NCBI GenBank assembly: GCA_030832455.1
Contig: JAURJB010000002.1
Coordinates: 1 to 63,694, forward strand
Source: Acidimicrobiales bacterium
Lineage (GTDB): Bacteria > Actinomycetota > Acidimicrobiia > Acidimicrobiales > Ilumatobacteraceae
Direction of reading: 5' to 3'
Length of the DNA stretch: 63,694 bases
The notes under the pieces were generated by a model that saw only the letters and a list, made by a program, of their open reading frames with translations, made no database searches and had not been told where the DNA came from. Below are positions 27,598-35,892 of the stretch, one piece after another; the stretch's first letter is position 1, and each line of letters begins with the position of its first letter. The translations under genes and the position numbers were made by a program.

Positions 27598-29553
27598 ATG
27601 GCAAATCGCCGAGATGAACCCTGGTTGATGCGGACCTACTCGGGTCACTCCACAGCAGCCGCATCCAACGCCCTCTACCGAACCAACCTGGCCAAGGGTC
27701 AAACCGGGCTTTCGATTGCTTTCGACCTTCCGACGCAAACTGGCTACGACCCTGACCATGTATTGGCACGTGGAGAAGTTGGCAAGGTTGGGGTTCCTGT
27801 TGCACACCTAGGACACATGCGCACCCTGCTGGATGGAATTCCACCAGCAGAGATGAATACCTCGATGACGATCAACGCGCCGGCAGCTTGGCTGCTCGCG
27901 CTGTACGTGGCAAACGCGCAGGAACAAGGTGCGGTGACGGCTCAACTTCGTGGTACGACCCAAAATGACATTCTAAAGGAGTACCTATCACGAGGGACAT
28001 TCATCTTCCCTCCCACTGCATCCCGTCGGATCATTGTCGACATGATTGTGTGGTGCTCACAACATGCTCCGAAGTGGAACCCCATGAATGTCTGCTCGTA
28101 CCACTTGCAAGAAGTTGGTGCAACACCTGTTCAAGAGATTGCATTTTCGCTCGCTAATGCGATTGACATTCTTGATGCTGTTCGTGCTAGTGGGAAAATC
28201 AGTGACGAACAGTTTCCACAAGTGTTTTCTTCAATCTCATTCTTTGTCAATGCTGGAATTCGATTTATTGAAGAAGTATGCAAAATGCGTGCGTTCACCG
28301 AGTTGTGGGAGCGCATTGGCCGAGAACGATACGGCATCACCGATGAGCGTGCGTTGCGTTTTCGCTATGGGGTCCAAGTCAACTCACTTGGCCTGACTGA
28401 AGCACAACCCGAGAACAATATCCAGCGAATCGTTCTCGAAATGCTTGCCGTCACATTGTCCAAATCGGCACGTGCTCGAAGCGTTCAACTCCCAGCATGG
28501 AATGAAGCTCTCGGTTTGCCACGGCCATGGGACCAACAGTGGTCGTTGCGTATGCAACAGGTGCTTGCATTTGAAACCGACCTTCTTGAATATGAAGACA
28601 TCTTTACTGGTTCACATGTGATTGAGTCACATACAGCCGAACTCCGTGATGCTGCATGGCAAGAGATGAATGAAATTCTTGATCTTGGTGGTGCATTCGA
28701 AGCAGTTGATTCCTTAAAGGGTCGACTCGTCTCATCAATGGCAGAACGTGCCCGCCGAATTGAATCAGGCGATCAAGTTGTTGTTGGAGTAAATCGATTT
28801 ACTGAATCAACCGACTCTCCGCTCAATGGAGCAGACAATATTTTGGTTGTCGACCATCGCGTTGAACAGCAAATGGTTGATGACGTTGTGGCATGGCGAT
28901 CACAGCGTGATCAACAAGCAGTTGATATCGCCCTTGCAAAGCTCCGCTCTGCAGCCGAATCAGACGCAAATCTCATGGAGCCATCAATCGAGCTTGCGAT
29001 GGTTGGCGGTACAACAGGAGAATGGGGTGACGTGTTACGCCAAGTCTTTGGCGAATACCGCGCTCCAACTGGTGTCGGTGCAGCTGCTGGTCGGCGAACC
29101 AGCGAGTTGGCTGATGTTGCCCAATTCGTGCGCACGATTCCTGGCGGTCCCCCAAAATTTCTTGTCGCAAAACCTGGACTTGACGGACACTCAAGCGGTG
29201 CAGAGCAAATTGCTGTCGCGGCTCGCGACTCGGGAATGGAGGTGGTCTATTCAGGTATCCGCCTCACTCCCGCACAAATTGCAGCATCAGCGCGCGACGA
29301 AGATCCCGATGTCATCGGCCTGTCAATTCTTTCGGGTTCACATCTTCAACTTGTTCCCGACGTCATTGCTCTACTCGCCAAAGAAGGCGTCAGTGCGCCG
29401 GTCATTCTTGGTGGAATTATTCCCGAATCTGACCGCGCAGGATTACTCGCTGCAGGTGTCGCCGCGATTTATACGCCGAAAGACTTTGACATCGCACGCA
29501 TCATGAACGATGTCGCGCACATTGCAGCTCGTTATCGCGCAACTCAGCAGTAA
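27598..29553 (+). CDS. B12-dependent acyl-CoA mutase, ethylmalonyl-CoA mutase (MeaA/Ecm) type
   Basis: A 651-residue enzyme with N-terminal mutase TIM barrel (RTYSGHSTAAASNALY, LPTQTGYDPDH, NTSMTINAPAAW, GTTQNDILKEY, NVCSYHLQEVGATPVQE) and a C-terminal B12 domain with LDGHSSGAEQIA (DxHxxG) and LSILSGSH. These match ethylmalonyl-CoA mutase more than methylmalonyl-CoA mutase large subunits, which are longer. It would interconvert ethylmalonyl-CoA and methylsuccinyl-CoA. With the 3-hydroxyacyl-CoA dehydrogenase nearby it suggests the ethylmalonyl-CoA pathway, but Ccr, Msd and Mcl are not in the window. Confidence 0.85.
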   Translation: MANRRDEPWLMRTYSGHSTAAASNALYRTNLAKGQTGLSIAFDLPTQTGYDPDHVLARGEVGKVGVPVAHLGHMRTLLDGIPPAEMNTSMTINAPAAWLLALYVANAQEQGAVTAQLRGTTQNDILKEYLSRGTFIFPPTASRRIIVDMIVWCSQHAPKWNPMNVCSYHLQEVGATPVQEIAFSLANAIDILDAVRASGKISDEQFPQVFSSISFFVNAGIRFIEEVCKMRAFTELWERIGRERYGITDERALRFRYGVQVNSLGLTEAQPENNIQRIVLEMLAVTLSKSARARSVQLPAWNEALGLPRPWDQQWSLRMQQVLAFETDLLEYEDIFTGSHVIESHTAELRDAAWQEMNEILDLGGAFEAVDSLKGRLVSSMAERARRIESGDQVVVGVNRFTESTDSPLNGADNILVVDHRVEQQMVDDVVAWRSQRDQQAVDIALAKLRSAAESDANLMEPSIELAMVGGTTGEWGDVLRQVFGEYRAPTGVGAAAGRRTSELADVAQFVRTIPGGPPKFLVAKPGLDGHSSGAEQIAVAARDSGMEVVYSGIRLTPAQIAASARDEDPDVIGLSILSGSHLQLVPDVIALLAKEGVSAPVILGGIIPESDRAGLLAAGVAAIYTPKDFDIARIMNDVAHIAARYRATQQ

Positions 29554-29557
29554 TTAT

Positions 29558-29914
29558 CTACGGCAACATTGTTGTCGGTGCTGCTACAGGAATGAATCCA
29601 CTTGCAGCAGGCAGTTGTAACACTTGACCAGCATTCACTCGATTGGGATCGGTGATGTTGTTCAATGCCATTAACTCGGCCATGTTCAACCCGAATCGTT
29701 CCGAGATTGCAAAAATTGAGTCTCCTGGCATCACGGTGTAATACACAGGTTCGGTGTACACCGTTGTGGATGATGCGGGAACAGTCGACTCAATTGTGGT
29801 GACGGCAGGTTCTGATTCCGTACCACTTTGACGCGAGAGCAACACTGCCAACAAACCACTAATCAGTGAAATAGCGAGAAGTGACCATTGGAGTCTTCCT
29901 CGCAGATACATCAT
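29558..29914 (-). CDS. LysM-domain membrane or envelope protein
   Basis: A 118-residue protein: an N-terminal hydrophobic helix (about residues 10-27), a Ser/Thr/Val-rich linker, and one LysM domain reading YYTVMPGDSIFAISERFGLN...NNITDPN.. with a short tail. LysM domains bind peptidoglycan or chitin-like glycans, so it probably anchors in the envelope. It lies four bases from the mutase stop on the opposite strand. No partner is clear. Confidence 0.85.
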   Translation of the reverse strand: MMYLRGRLQWSLLAISLISGLLAVLLSRQSGTESEPAVTTIESTVPASSTTVYTEPVYYTVMPGDSIFAISERFGLNMAELMALNNITDPNRVNAGQVLQLPAASGFIPVAAPTTMLP

Positions 29915-29936
29915 GTGTATGTTACGCCGAGCAACC

Positions 29937-29942
29937 TAACCT
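29937..29942 (+). promoter_or_regulatory. Candidate leaderless -10 element (TAACCT)
   Basis: TAACCT (TANNNT) lies seven bases before the glycerate kinase ATG at 29950. It sits in the 35-base gap shared with the divergent LysM gene. Confidence 0.4.
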
Positions 29943-29949
29943 TTAGGGC

Positions 29950-30942
29950 ATGCGTGTGCTTGCCGCGGTTGACAAATTTCGAGGTACCGCGACCGCATCA
30001 CAAGTTGCTGCCGCAATCGGACATGCGTGTTGGGAAACTGGACACGAGTGCATTGAAGTACCCATCGCAGATGGTGGAGAGGGCACTCTCGACGTGCTCG
30101 GTGGACCAAATCGCACCAGTCGTGTCACCGACCCTCTAGGCAAGCCAGTTGATGCACAATGGCGTCTGTCGCGCGATGTTGCTGTAATCGAAATGGCCCG
30201 CGCATCAGGACTGTCCCTTGTCGGTGGAAAAGCAAAAAACGATGTCATCGCGGCGTCCACTATTGGGACTGGTGAACTGATCGACACCGCGCTCAATGAC
30301 GGCGCAAAGCGCATCATTGTGTGTGTTGGCGGATCGGCAACAGTCGATGGCGGCCTCGGCGCCGTGAGAGCAATTCGCTCTCCTGCTCGACTTCATGGCG
30401 TGGAGTTTTTCGTTGCCTGTGACGTGCGGACCAGATTTACCGATGCAGCGAGGCTCTTCGGTGCACAAAAAGGGGCATCGCCTGCACAGATCGATTTTCT
30501 GACTGCACGACTACATGCACTCGTTCAGACCTATCGCGATGAGTTCGGAGTTGACGTTTCAGATCTGGAAGGCGCTGGAGCTGCAGGTGGTCTTGCAGGT
30601 GGACTCGCCGCCCTCGGAGCAAAACTGGTTCCTGGATTTGATCTTGTCGCCGATGAAGTTGGTCTTCATGAACTGATCAACACATGTGATGTCGTGATTA
30701 CCGGTGAAGGCTTTGTTGACGAGGAAAGTTTTGATGGAAAAGTGGTGGGGGGTGTGCAGCAACTTGCCATTCGCGCTGGAAAACCCGTTGCGGCGATTTG
30801 CGGAGACGCGCAACCAGAGCAACGAATACGGCTTGAAATCATCAGCTTGGTGGAAAGCTTTGGTGAAGAGGCAGCACTCAATCAGACCTTCACCAGTATT
30901 GAACGTGCCGCAGCGATGCTGCTCAAAAAATTTGCAAACTAA
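29950..30942 (+). CDS. glxK: Glycerate 2-kinase (GlxK family)
   Basis: A 330-residue class II glycerate kinase, which phosphorylates glycerate to 2-phosphoglycerate. Motifs are AAVDKFRGTATASQVA at the N-terminus, PIADGGEGT, the substrate loop VCVGGSATVDGGLGAV and TGEGFVDEESFDGK near the C-terminus. The length is slightly below the usual 370-380. It ends one base before the convergent LytR_C gene. Confidence 0.9.
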   Translation: MRVLAAVDKFRGTATASQVAAAIGHACWETGHECIEVPIADGGEGTLDVLGGPNRTSRVTDPLGKPVDAQWRLSRDVAVIEMARASGLSLVGGKAKNDVIAASTIGTGELIDTALNDGAKRIIVCVGGSATVDGGLGAVRAIRSPARLHGVEFFVACDVRTRFTDAARLFGAQKGASPAQIDFLTARLHALVQTYRDEFGVDVSDLEGAGAAGGLAGGLAALGAKLVPGFDLVADEVGLHELINTCDVVITGEGFVDEESFDGKVVGGVQQLAIRAGKPVAAICGDAQPEQRIRLEIISLVESFGEEAALNQTFTSIERAAAMLLKKFAN

Positions 30943-30943
30943 A

Positions 30944-31501
30944 TCACCCAGCAGGAAGTGGTTTGCCAGCGATATCGGTTCCCAACATAATCAGGACCGT
31001 TGCTTCTCCAACCGCACCGGATTCGGTTGGGATCGGATCAGGCATGGCTGCTGTTGCTACCCCGCCCAGCGTTGTAGCGATGAGCGCTGCAGCGTCTTCG
31101 CTACCCGCGATGAAATACACCACTGTTGCAGTTTGCTTTGGTGTAATTTCACTTGAGTTCACTGCAGGCTGCACAATAAACCCACGACCTTGAAGTTGCG
31201 TCGTCAATTCTCCAGCACTTCCCGAAACCTTTGATGCATTTGCAACTTGCACCTTAAATGCAGTGAGTTGCAATGTTGTCGGAGTAACAGTTTCGGCTGG
31301 AGCGGTATCGGTAGCAATCGTCTCCGTTGGCGCCTCGTCTGAGGGGGTACTTAATGAACCCGAATCGCCACCACCGATATCTCGCAAAATCAGGAAGCCG
31401 AGCAGCACTGCTACCGCGGCAACAACGATTGACATCGTTGAATTAAGGCTTGCGCCACTTGAAGAAGGCCCACGACGGGGGCGACGTGCGTTTTGACTCA
31501 T
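30944..31501 (-). CDS. LytR C-terminal-domain envelope protein
   Basis: A 185-residue protein: basic cytoplasmic N-terminus, one transmembrane helix (SIVVAAVAVLLGFLIL, about residues 24-39), a Pro/Thr-rich linker, then a LytR_C-type domain KVQVANASKVSGSAGELTTQLQGR. The domain occurs alone in actinobacteria as a periplasmic envelope protein and is thought to assist wall-polymer attachment, without catalytic motifs. It is 52 bases downstream of tRNA-Thr, with a TANNNT-N6-ATG start. Confidence 0.83.
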   Translation of the reverse strand: MSQNARRPRRGPSSSGASLNSTMSIVVAAVAVLLGFLILRDIGGGDSGSLSTPSDEAPTETIATDTAPAETVTPTTLQLTAFKVQVANASKVSGSAGELTTQLQGRGFIVQPAVNSSEITPKQTATVVYFIAGSEDAAALIATTLGGVATAAMPDPIPTESGAVGEATVLIMLGTDIAGKPLPAG

Positions 31502-31507
31502 ACATTT

Positions 31508-31513
31508 ACCGTA
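31508..31513 (-). promoter_or_regulatory. Candidate leaderless -10 element (TACGGT, minus strand)
   Basis: On the minus strand TACGGT is followed by exactly six bases and the ATG at 31501 of the LytR_C gene. Confidence 0.45.
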
Positions 31514-31554
31514 CCCCTCTCGGGTGCTCCGAGCGAGTCATGGGCAATTTTCAG

Positions 31555-31626
31555 AGCCGGGTGTGGGAATTGAACCCACGACCTACCGCTTACAAGGCGG
31601 TTGCTCTGCCCCTGAGCTAACCCGGC
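31555..31626 (-). tRNA. tRNA-Thr (anticodon TGT)
   Basis: A full cloverleaf of 72 bases without encoded CCA. Acceptor GCCGGGT pairs with ACCCGGC; D stem GCTC/GAGC; anticodon stem ACCGC/GCGGT with loop CTTGTAA; T stem GTGGG/CCCAC with loop TTCAATT; discriminator T. Anticodon TGT reads ACA and other Thr codons. It lies between rlmB and the LytR_C gene. Confidence 0.95.
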
Positions 31627-31662
31627 GTATTCATTGAGCGACTCAATGATACGGGCGTTTGG

Positions 31663-32547
31663 CTATTTCCCAGTCCGCGCTCGTACGACCTCATATGTGG
31701 CAAGCGCCGCAGCGGCAGAAACATTCAGCGATGACAACGCTCCCAACATCGGAATACTGACCAAAAGGTCACATCGTTCGCGGACCAAACGAGATAATCC
31801 TGGTCCTTCAGCACCAAGGACCAGACATACCGGCTCGCTTGCAAGCGAACCCATCTCAAAAATATTTTTGTCGGCTGCATCATGTAACCCGATAATCCAC
31901 ACTCCAGCATCTTTCAATTGCTTCAGTGCAGTTGGCAGGCCACCAACGATGCACATCGGAACATACTCAGCGGCACCTGCGGCTGACTTCGCGGCAGTTG
32001 GTGTGATGTGTACCGCACGATGTCGTGGGAGTACAACCGCATCAACACCGGCACCATCACAGGAGCGCAAAATGGCACCCAAGTTGCCTGGATCAGTTAC
32101 ACCGTCAATCGCCACAAAGAATGGCTTTCGCGCAGGAGTTGCATTTTTCAGAATGTCACCGATTTCCACTTCAGGAATACCGGCAGCGGTGGCGATGATT
32201 CCCTGAGGAGCCTCGCTTCGTGCTTCACGTTCGATTTCTTTACGCGGAACATAACGAACAGGAACTCGCTGGTCATTTGCCAACTCGATGATGTCATCAA
32301 TGATGTCATTCTTATCAAGATCGTTTGAGATCAGAACCTCAAATGCTTTTCGCTTCCGCGCAATAAGCAATTCGCGCACTGCTTGGCGACCTTCTACTTG
32401 AGATCCACCAAGACTGTGCTTGTCGGGCCGAGGTGCGCGAGGTCCATCATGCTCACGTGACGCGGGTTTACCTCCACGATGCTTTTTTGTTCCTCGTGGT
32501 GCTCCACGTGATGGACCTCGTCCACTTCCTGTTCCTCTTGGTTTCAT
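31663..32547 (-). CDS. rlmB: 23S rRNA (guanosine-2'-O-)-methyltransferase RlmB / TrmH family
   Basis: A 294-residue SpoU-family 2'-O-methyltransferase. It has a basic low-complexity N-terminus (RGTGSGRGPSRGAPRG), the substrate-binding segment GRQAVRELL, and the knot motifs DGVTDPGNLGAILRSC (motif 1), LVLGAEGPGLS (motif 2) and IPMLGALSSLNVSAAAAL (motif 3). It methylates G2251 of 23S rRNA in the family model. ATG 32547 with GGAAGG upstream is preferred to one at 32583. It follows ispF by two bases, the common actinobacterial ispD-ispF-(cysS)-rlmB order. Confidence 0.93.
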   Translation of the reverse strand: MKPRGTGSGRGPSRGAPRGTKKHRGGKPASREHDGPRAPRPDKHSLGGSQVEGRQAVRELLIARKRKAFEVLISNDLDKNDIIDDIIELANDQRVPVRYVPRKEIEREARSEAPQGIIATAAGIPEVEIGDILKNATPARKPFFVAIDGVTDPGNLGAILRSCDGAGVDAVVLPRHRAVHITPTAAKSAAGAAEYVPMCIVGGLPTALKQLKDAGVWIIGLHDAADKNIFEMGSLASEPVCLVLGAEGPGLSRLVRERCDLLVSIPMLGALSSLNVSAAAALATYEVVRARTGK

Positions 32548-32549
32548 GC

Positions 32550-33035
32550 CTACGTCCTTCCAATGATTGCAACTGCCCAGCAAGCAATTCCTTCTTCTCG
32601 ACCAATCGCACCAAGGCCTTCGGCTCGTCGACCTTTTACCGTCACTGGCGCTCCCGCTGCATCAGACAACAGTTTTTGCATCGCTTCTCGATGTGGAGCA
32701 ATTTTTGGGCGCTCGCACACAACGCTGCAATCGACATTGCCTATCTCAAATCCTGCGCCGCGAACCATTGACGCAACGTGTTCAAGAAGCATCAACGAAT
32801 GTGCTCCCTCCCATTGTGGATCTGTGTCAGGAAAATGCATTCCGATGTCACCCAATGCAGCTGCCCCAAGTAATGCATCGGCTACCGCATGCGCAATAAC
32901 GTCTGCATCGCTGTGCCCTGCCAATGGTCGTTCATCAGGAAACGGCACGCCACCCAACACGAGCACCCGGTCACTTGGTCCTTCAACAAAACGGTGTATG
33001 TCAAAGCTTTGACCTACTCGAGTCCGAATTGTCAT
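32550..33035 (-). CDS. ispF: 2-C-methyl-D-erythritol 2,4-cyclodiphosphate synthase
   Basis: A 161-residue MEP-pathway enzyme converting CDP-ME-2-phosphate to the cyclodiphosphate. Motifs are SFDIHRFVEG (metal-binding Asp-His), LAGHSDADVIAHAVADALLGA (metal His), DIGMHFPDTDP and NVDCSVV. ATG 33035 is placed five bases after AGGAGGGT; a GTG directly before it is the alternative. Nine bases after ispD. Confidence 0.96.
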   Translation of the reverse strand: MTIRTRVGQSFDIHRFVEGPSDRVLVLGGVPFPDERPLAGHSDADVIAHAVADALLGAAALGDIGMHFPDTDPQWEGAHSLMLLEHVASMVRGAGFEIGNVDCSVVCERPKIAPHREAMQKLLSDAAGAPVTVKGRRAEGLGAIGREEGIACWAVAIIGRT

Positions 33036-33044
33036 CACACCCTC

Positions 33045-33695
33045 CTATGACTCCGTGCGCGTCATTGCACGGGCCCACTCAAGATCTTCTGGAGTTGTGA
33101 GTTTGCGATTCATTATTTCACCCGCAACAACAACCACCTGCTTGCCTAACTGCTCAACCAGTGTCGCATCATCTGTTCCCTCGGGCGATGATGCATGTGC
33201 AGCGCGAAGCACATTGGCATTAAACGCTTGCGGAGTTTGCACTGCTACAAGCGTTGAGCGATCAGGTGTGGTCACCACAACATTCAATGCGTTTACCTGT
33301 TTAATGGTGTCGGTCACCGCCAATGCAGGAACCGCACCATCTGCACCACGATGCACCTGTGCAATAACTTCGCGATATAGATGGGCGCTTGCAAATGGGC
33401 GTGCGGCATCATGGACACAAATAATGGTTGCATCTGCCGGGACGGCCGCAAGTCCTCGGCGTACCGATTCGCTGCGTGTGTCACCTCCGACAACTCCGCC
33501 CTCCCGCTCTGCGTCGCTTGCAGGTAACACGACCACCACACCAGCACTCACACCATGAGCGGTTTCGGTCGACCAATCCAATACTCGTCTATCTCCCAAC
33601 ATTGAAAACTGCTTTGGACCGCCAAATCGAGCGCCAGAACCAGCCGCAACCACGATTGTCCAAACATTTTCAGTGGGCGCGGTTGTCACGTTCAT
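33045..33695 (-). CDS. ispD: 2-C-methyl-D-erythritol 4-phosphate cytidylyltransferase
   Basis: A 216-residue MEP-pathway enzyme. The CTP-binding loop VVAAGSGARFGGPKQF, the VHDAARPFAS motif and VTDTIKQV plus TPQAF are intact. It is first of a leftward unit ispD-ispF-rlmB. A divergent Crp-type regulator starts 25 bases away. Confidence 0.95.
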   Translation of the reverse strand: MNVTTAPTENVWTIVVAAGSGARFGGPKQFSMLGDRRVLDWSTETAHGVSAGVVVVLPASDAEREGGVVGGDTRSESVRRGLAAVPADATIICVHDAARPFASAHLYREVIAQVHRGADGAVPALAVTDTIKQVNALNVVVTTPDRSTLVAVQTPQAFNANVLRAAHASSPEGTDDATLVEQLGKQVVVVAGEIMNRKLTTPEDLEWARAMTRTES

Positions 33696-33720
33696 TTAGG
33701 GTAGTACCGTCATAGTTCGC

Positions 33721-34386
33721 ATGACACACGAAGAACTTTTAACTGATACAGCCTTTTTTGCAGCAACCCCCGCCAGTGCACTTGCATTAATCACACAGCA
33801 TGCTGTGACACAACAGATGCAACGCGGCGATGTTTTGTTTAATGAAGGCGACGTTCCCGATTCCCTGTTCGTTGTGCTCTCTGGCCGAGTCGCTATTGCA
33901 ATTGGCAATAAGCCCCTCGACAGCCGTGAAAGCATGCTCGCCCTCATGGAGTCGGGCGACTTGTTTGGCGAACTTGGAATGCTTGATGAGGGCCCTCGCA
34001 GTGCGATGGCACGTGCAATTGAACCAAGCTCGGTACTGCGCATTCCATACGCTCCGGTACTTGAACAGATGCATGCTCATCCAGCGATGCTGTGGGGTGT
34101 CATCAAACTTCTCGCAAATCGACTTCGCACCATGGATGAGGTACTTGCAGACAGCGTCTTTCTTGATGTCACGGGTCGCACTGCCAAACGCCTGCTCGAA
34201 CTATCAAGCGGTAACGATGAATTTGTTTTGCCTGTTACCCAAGAAGAGCTGGCCGGAATGGTTGGAGCATCACGCGAACGCGTGAATAAAGCAATCGCAA
34301 GCTTCATCCGTCTGGGTTGGCTTGAGCAACATGATCGTCGCTACAAGATTTTGATGCGCGATCGAATGGAGATTCGCGCAAGCTAA
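33721..34386 (+). CDS. Crp/Fnr-family transcriptional regulator
   Basis: A 221-residue regulator: an N-terminal cNMP-binding beta-roll (QRGDVLFNEGDVPDSLFVVLSGRVAI, then SGDLFGELGMLDEGPRSAMARA, the phosphate-binding cassette with E and R as in cAMP binders) and a C-terminal winged helix TQEELAGMVGASRERVNKAI. The RSA in the cassette is consistent with cyclic-nucleotide binding. Targets cannot be read here. Convergent with the dienelactone hydrolase gene. Confidence 0.9.
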   Translation: MTHEELLTDTAFFAATPASALALITQHAVTQQMQRGDVLFNEGDVPDSLFVVLSGRVAIAIGNKPLDSRESMLALMESGDLFGELGMLDEGPRSAMARAIEPSSVLRIPYAPVLEQMHAHPAMLWGVIKLLANRLRTMDEVLADSVFLDVTGRTAKRLLELSSGNDEFVLPVTQEELAGMVGASRERVNKAIASFIRLGWLEQHDRRYKILMRDRMEIRAS

Positions 34387-35046
34387 TTAATCTGCCAGCA
34401 GCCATTCGTAGGTGCGAGCAAATGCATCTTGTGCATCGTGCTCGCGATGCGCGGGCCGAGAAGCATCATGTGCAAAACCGTGAACTGCACTCGGGTATTC
34501 ACACACCGTCACTCCACTTTCAAAAAGTTCTCTCACGTGATCGGGCGGCGTATAGGGATCTTGAGCGCCAATGATTGCAAGGACACGTTCAGGATGGCCT
34601 ACGTATAGGTACGGCAATGGTTCGCCTTGCGAACTGCTTGCCCAGCCTTCAGGAACATGAATCATTCCGTAGAACGAAGCGATTTTTGAAAACCGATCAC
34701 TTCGTGCCGACTTGAAGCAATACATACCTCCCATACAAAAACCCATTAACCCCACCCTGTCAACCCCAAGTGCATCTGCGGCTTCGGTGAGGTCGCGCAA
34801 ATGAATATCATCATCAAGTGACACCATTGCTGAAAAGCGTTCATTCACATCTGTAGAAAGTGAGCGTCCGGGAAACGGCTCAACAGCAATGACTGCCATC
34901 TTCCACTGTTCTGCCAGACGCGCAACCAGATCGTCGAACAATGGGCGTAAACCAAAAATATCGGGAGCAATCACCAGGCCCATTGCGGGTTGTTGCACCG
35001 ATGTATCAATCTCGGCAGGAGTTCCAGAAGGCAAAACAATGCGCAT
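34387..35046 (-). CDS. Dienelactone hydrolase family protein
   Basis: A 219-residue alpha/beta hydrolase of the DLH family. The nucleophile is Cys in GFCMGG (C104), with the Asp in GAQDPYTPPD and the His in VHGFAHD completing the triad. DLH members hydrolyse dienelactone in chloroaromatic breakdown, but many have other small-ester substrates. The start is ATG 35046; the open frame extends to 35169 but would cover the divergent regulator's upstream region. Confidence 0.88.
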   Translation of the reverse strand: MRIVLPSGTPAEIDTSVQQPAMGLVIAPDIFGLRPLFDDLVARLAEQWKMAVIAVEPFPGRSLSTDVNERFSAMVSLDDDIHLRDLTEAADALGVDRVGLMGFCMGGMYCFKSARSDRFSKIASFYGMIHVPEGWASSSQGEPLPYLYVGHPERVLAIIGAQDPYTPPDHVRELFESGVTVCEYPSAVHGFAHDASRPAHREHDAQDAFARTYEWLLAD

Positions 35047-35139
35047 TAACTCATATTGACAGGGTTTGTCGACGCGGTGAGGTTTTAGGTGATGTAACCG
35101 GCGAGAACCGCGGTGACTTCGATCCGAATGATGCTGGTC

Positions 35140-35892
35140 ATGACCACAACAGGACCAACGATCACCCATCCCATCGGCACAACACCACTCGTTCGCAAAC
35201 TCGTAACCGAATGGGACTCCATTTCAGCCAAGCCCCGCACCCTACGAGCCGTAAATCGCTGGGCGTTGCCAGGAGGACAAGTCCATCATCTTGATGAAGT
35301 ACTCGTCCGCTCGGGCTACGGCCTCGAACCTCGCAATCAAGCAGGTGACGCCGTTCTGTTTTCATTGGTGCAACGTGCGGCTTCAGACGAACTTGCCGCC
35401 CGCATTGTGCTGCAGCGCATACTCCCACCACTCATTGCCATTGCTGGGCGCCGAGGGCAACTGGCATCTGGAGGATTTAATGAAGCGCTCAATGAAACGA
35501 TCGGTCAAGCCTGGATTTTGATCCGCACATATCCTGTCGACCGCAGACCAGCAAAGGTTGCAGCAAACCTTGTGCGTGATACCGAATACTTTGCATTTGT
35601 CCGCGGATCACGACTAAAGCGTGTTGAGGTTGAGCAGTGGGTTGATGACGCGACTGAACGCATCGCAATCCCTGAACAAGAGCCCGATGCTCATTGCGAA
35701 CTCAGTGAACTCATCGAAAAGGCGGTGAAGCATGGACTTCACGGATCCCCTCTCCAACTCATTATGCGCTTAAGCAGCGGTGAAACCATGGAAGAAATCG
35801 CTGCAGAGGCAGGAGTATGCGTGCGAACAGTTCGCACATGGCGACGTAAAGCAATTACCGAGTTGCGTGAACGAATGCAGTGTGCGGCGTAA
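35140..35892 (+). CDS. Sigma-70 region 4-like helix-turn-helix regulator
   Basis: A roughly 250-residue protein with a C-terminal helix-turn-helix: MEEIAAEAGVCVRTVRTWRRKAITELRERM. The N-terminal two-thirds are helical with AARIVLQRILPPLIAIAGRRG, as in a group of actinobacterial sigma-like proteins without a clear sigma region 2. It is probably a DNA-binding regulator. The start is uncertain (35113, 35128 or 35140 are in frame); 35140 is my choice. It overlaps the 3' end of the copper ATPase gene by 38 bases. Confidence 0.6.
   Translation: MTTTGPTITHPIGTTPLVRKLVTEWDSISAKPRTLRAVNRWALPGGQVHHLDEVLVRSGYGLEPRNQAGDAVLFSLVQRAASDELAARIVLQRILPPLIAIAGRRGQLASGGFNEALNETIGQAWILIRTYPVDRRPAKVAANLVRDTEYFAFVRGSRLKRVEVEQWVDDATERIAIPEQEPDAHCELSELIEKAVKHGLHGSPLQLIMRLSSGETMEEIAAEAGVCVRTVRTWRRKAITELRERMQCAA

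Noticed and set aside
27598-29553. Methylmalonyl-CoA mutase large subunit
   Set aside because: No partner small subunit gene is adjacent, the length is shorter, and motifs such as NVCSYHLQEVGATPVQE fit ethylmalonyl-CoA mutase better. An alignment would settle it.
33721-34386. Treating the Crp-type gene as the regulator of ispD
   Set aside because: Divergent placement alone is not evidence; no Crp-like palindrome was found in the 25-base gap.
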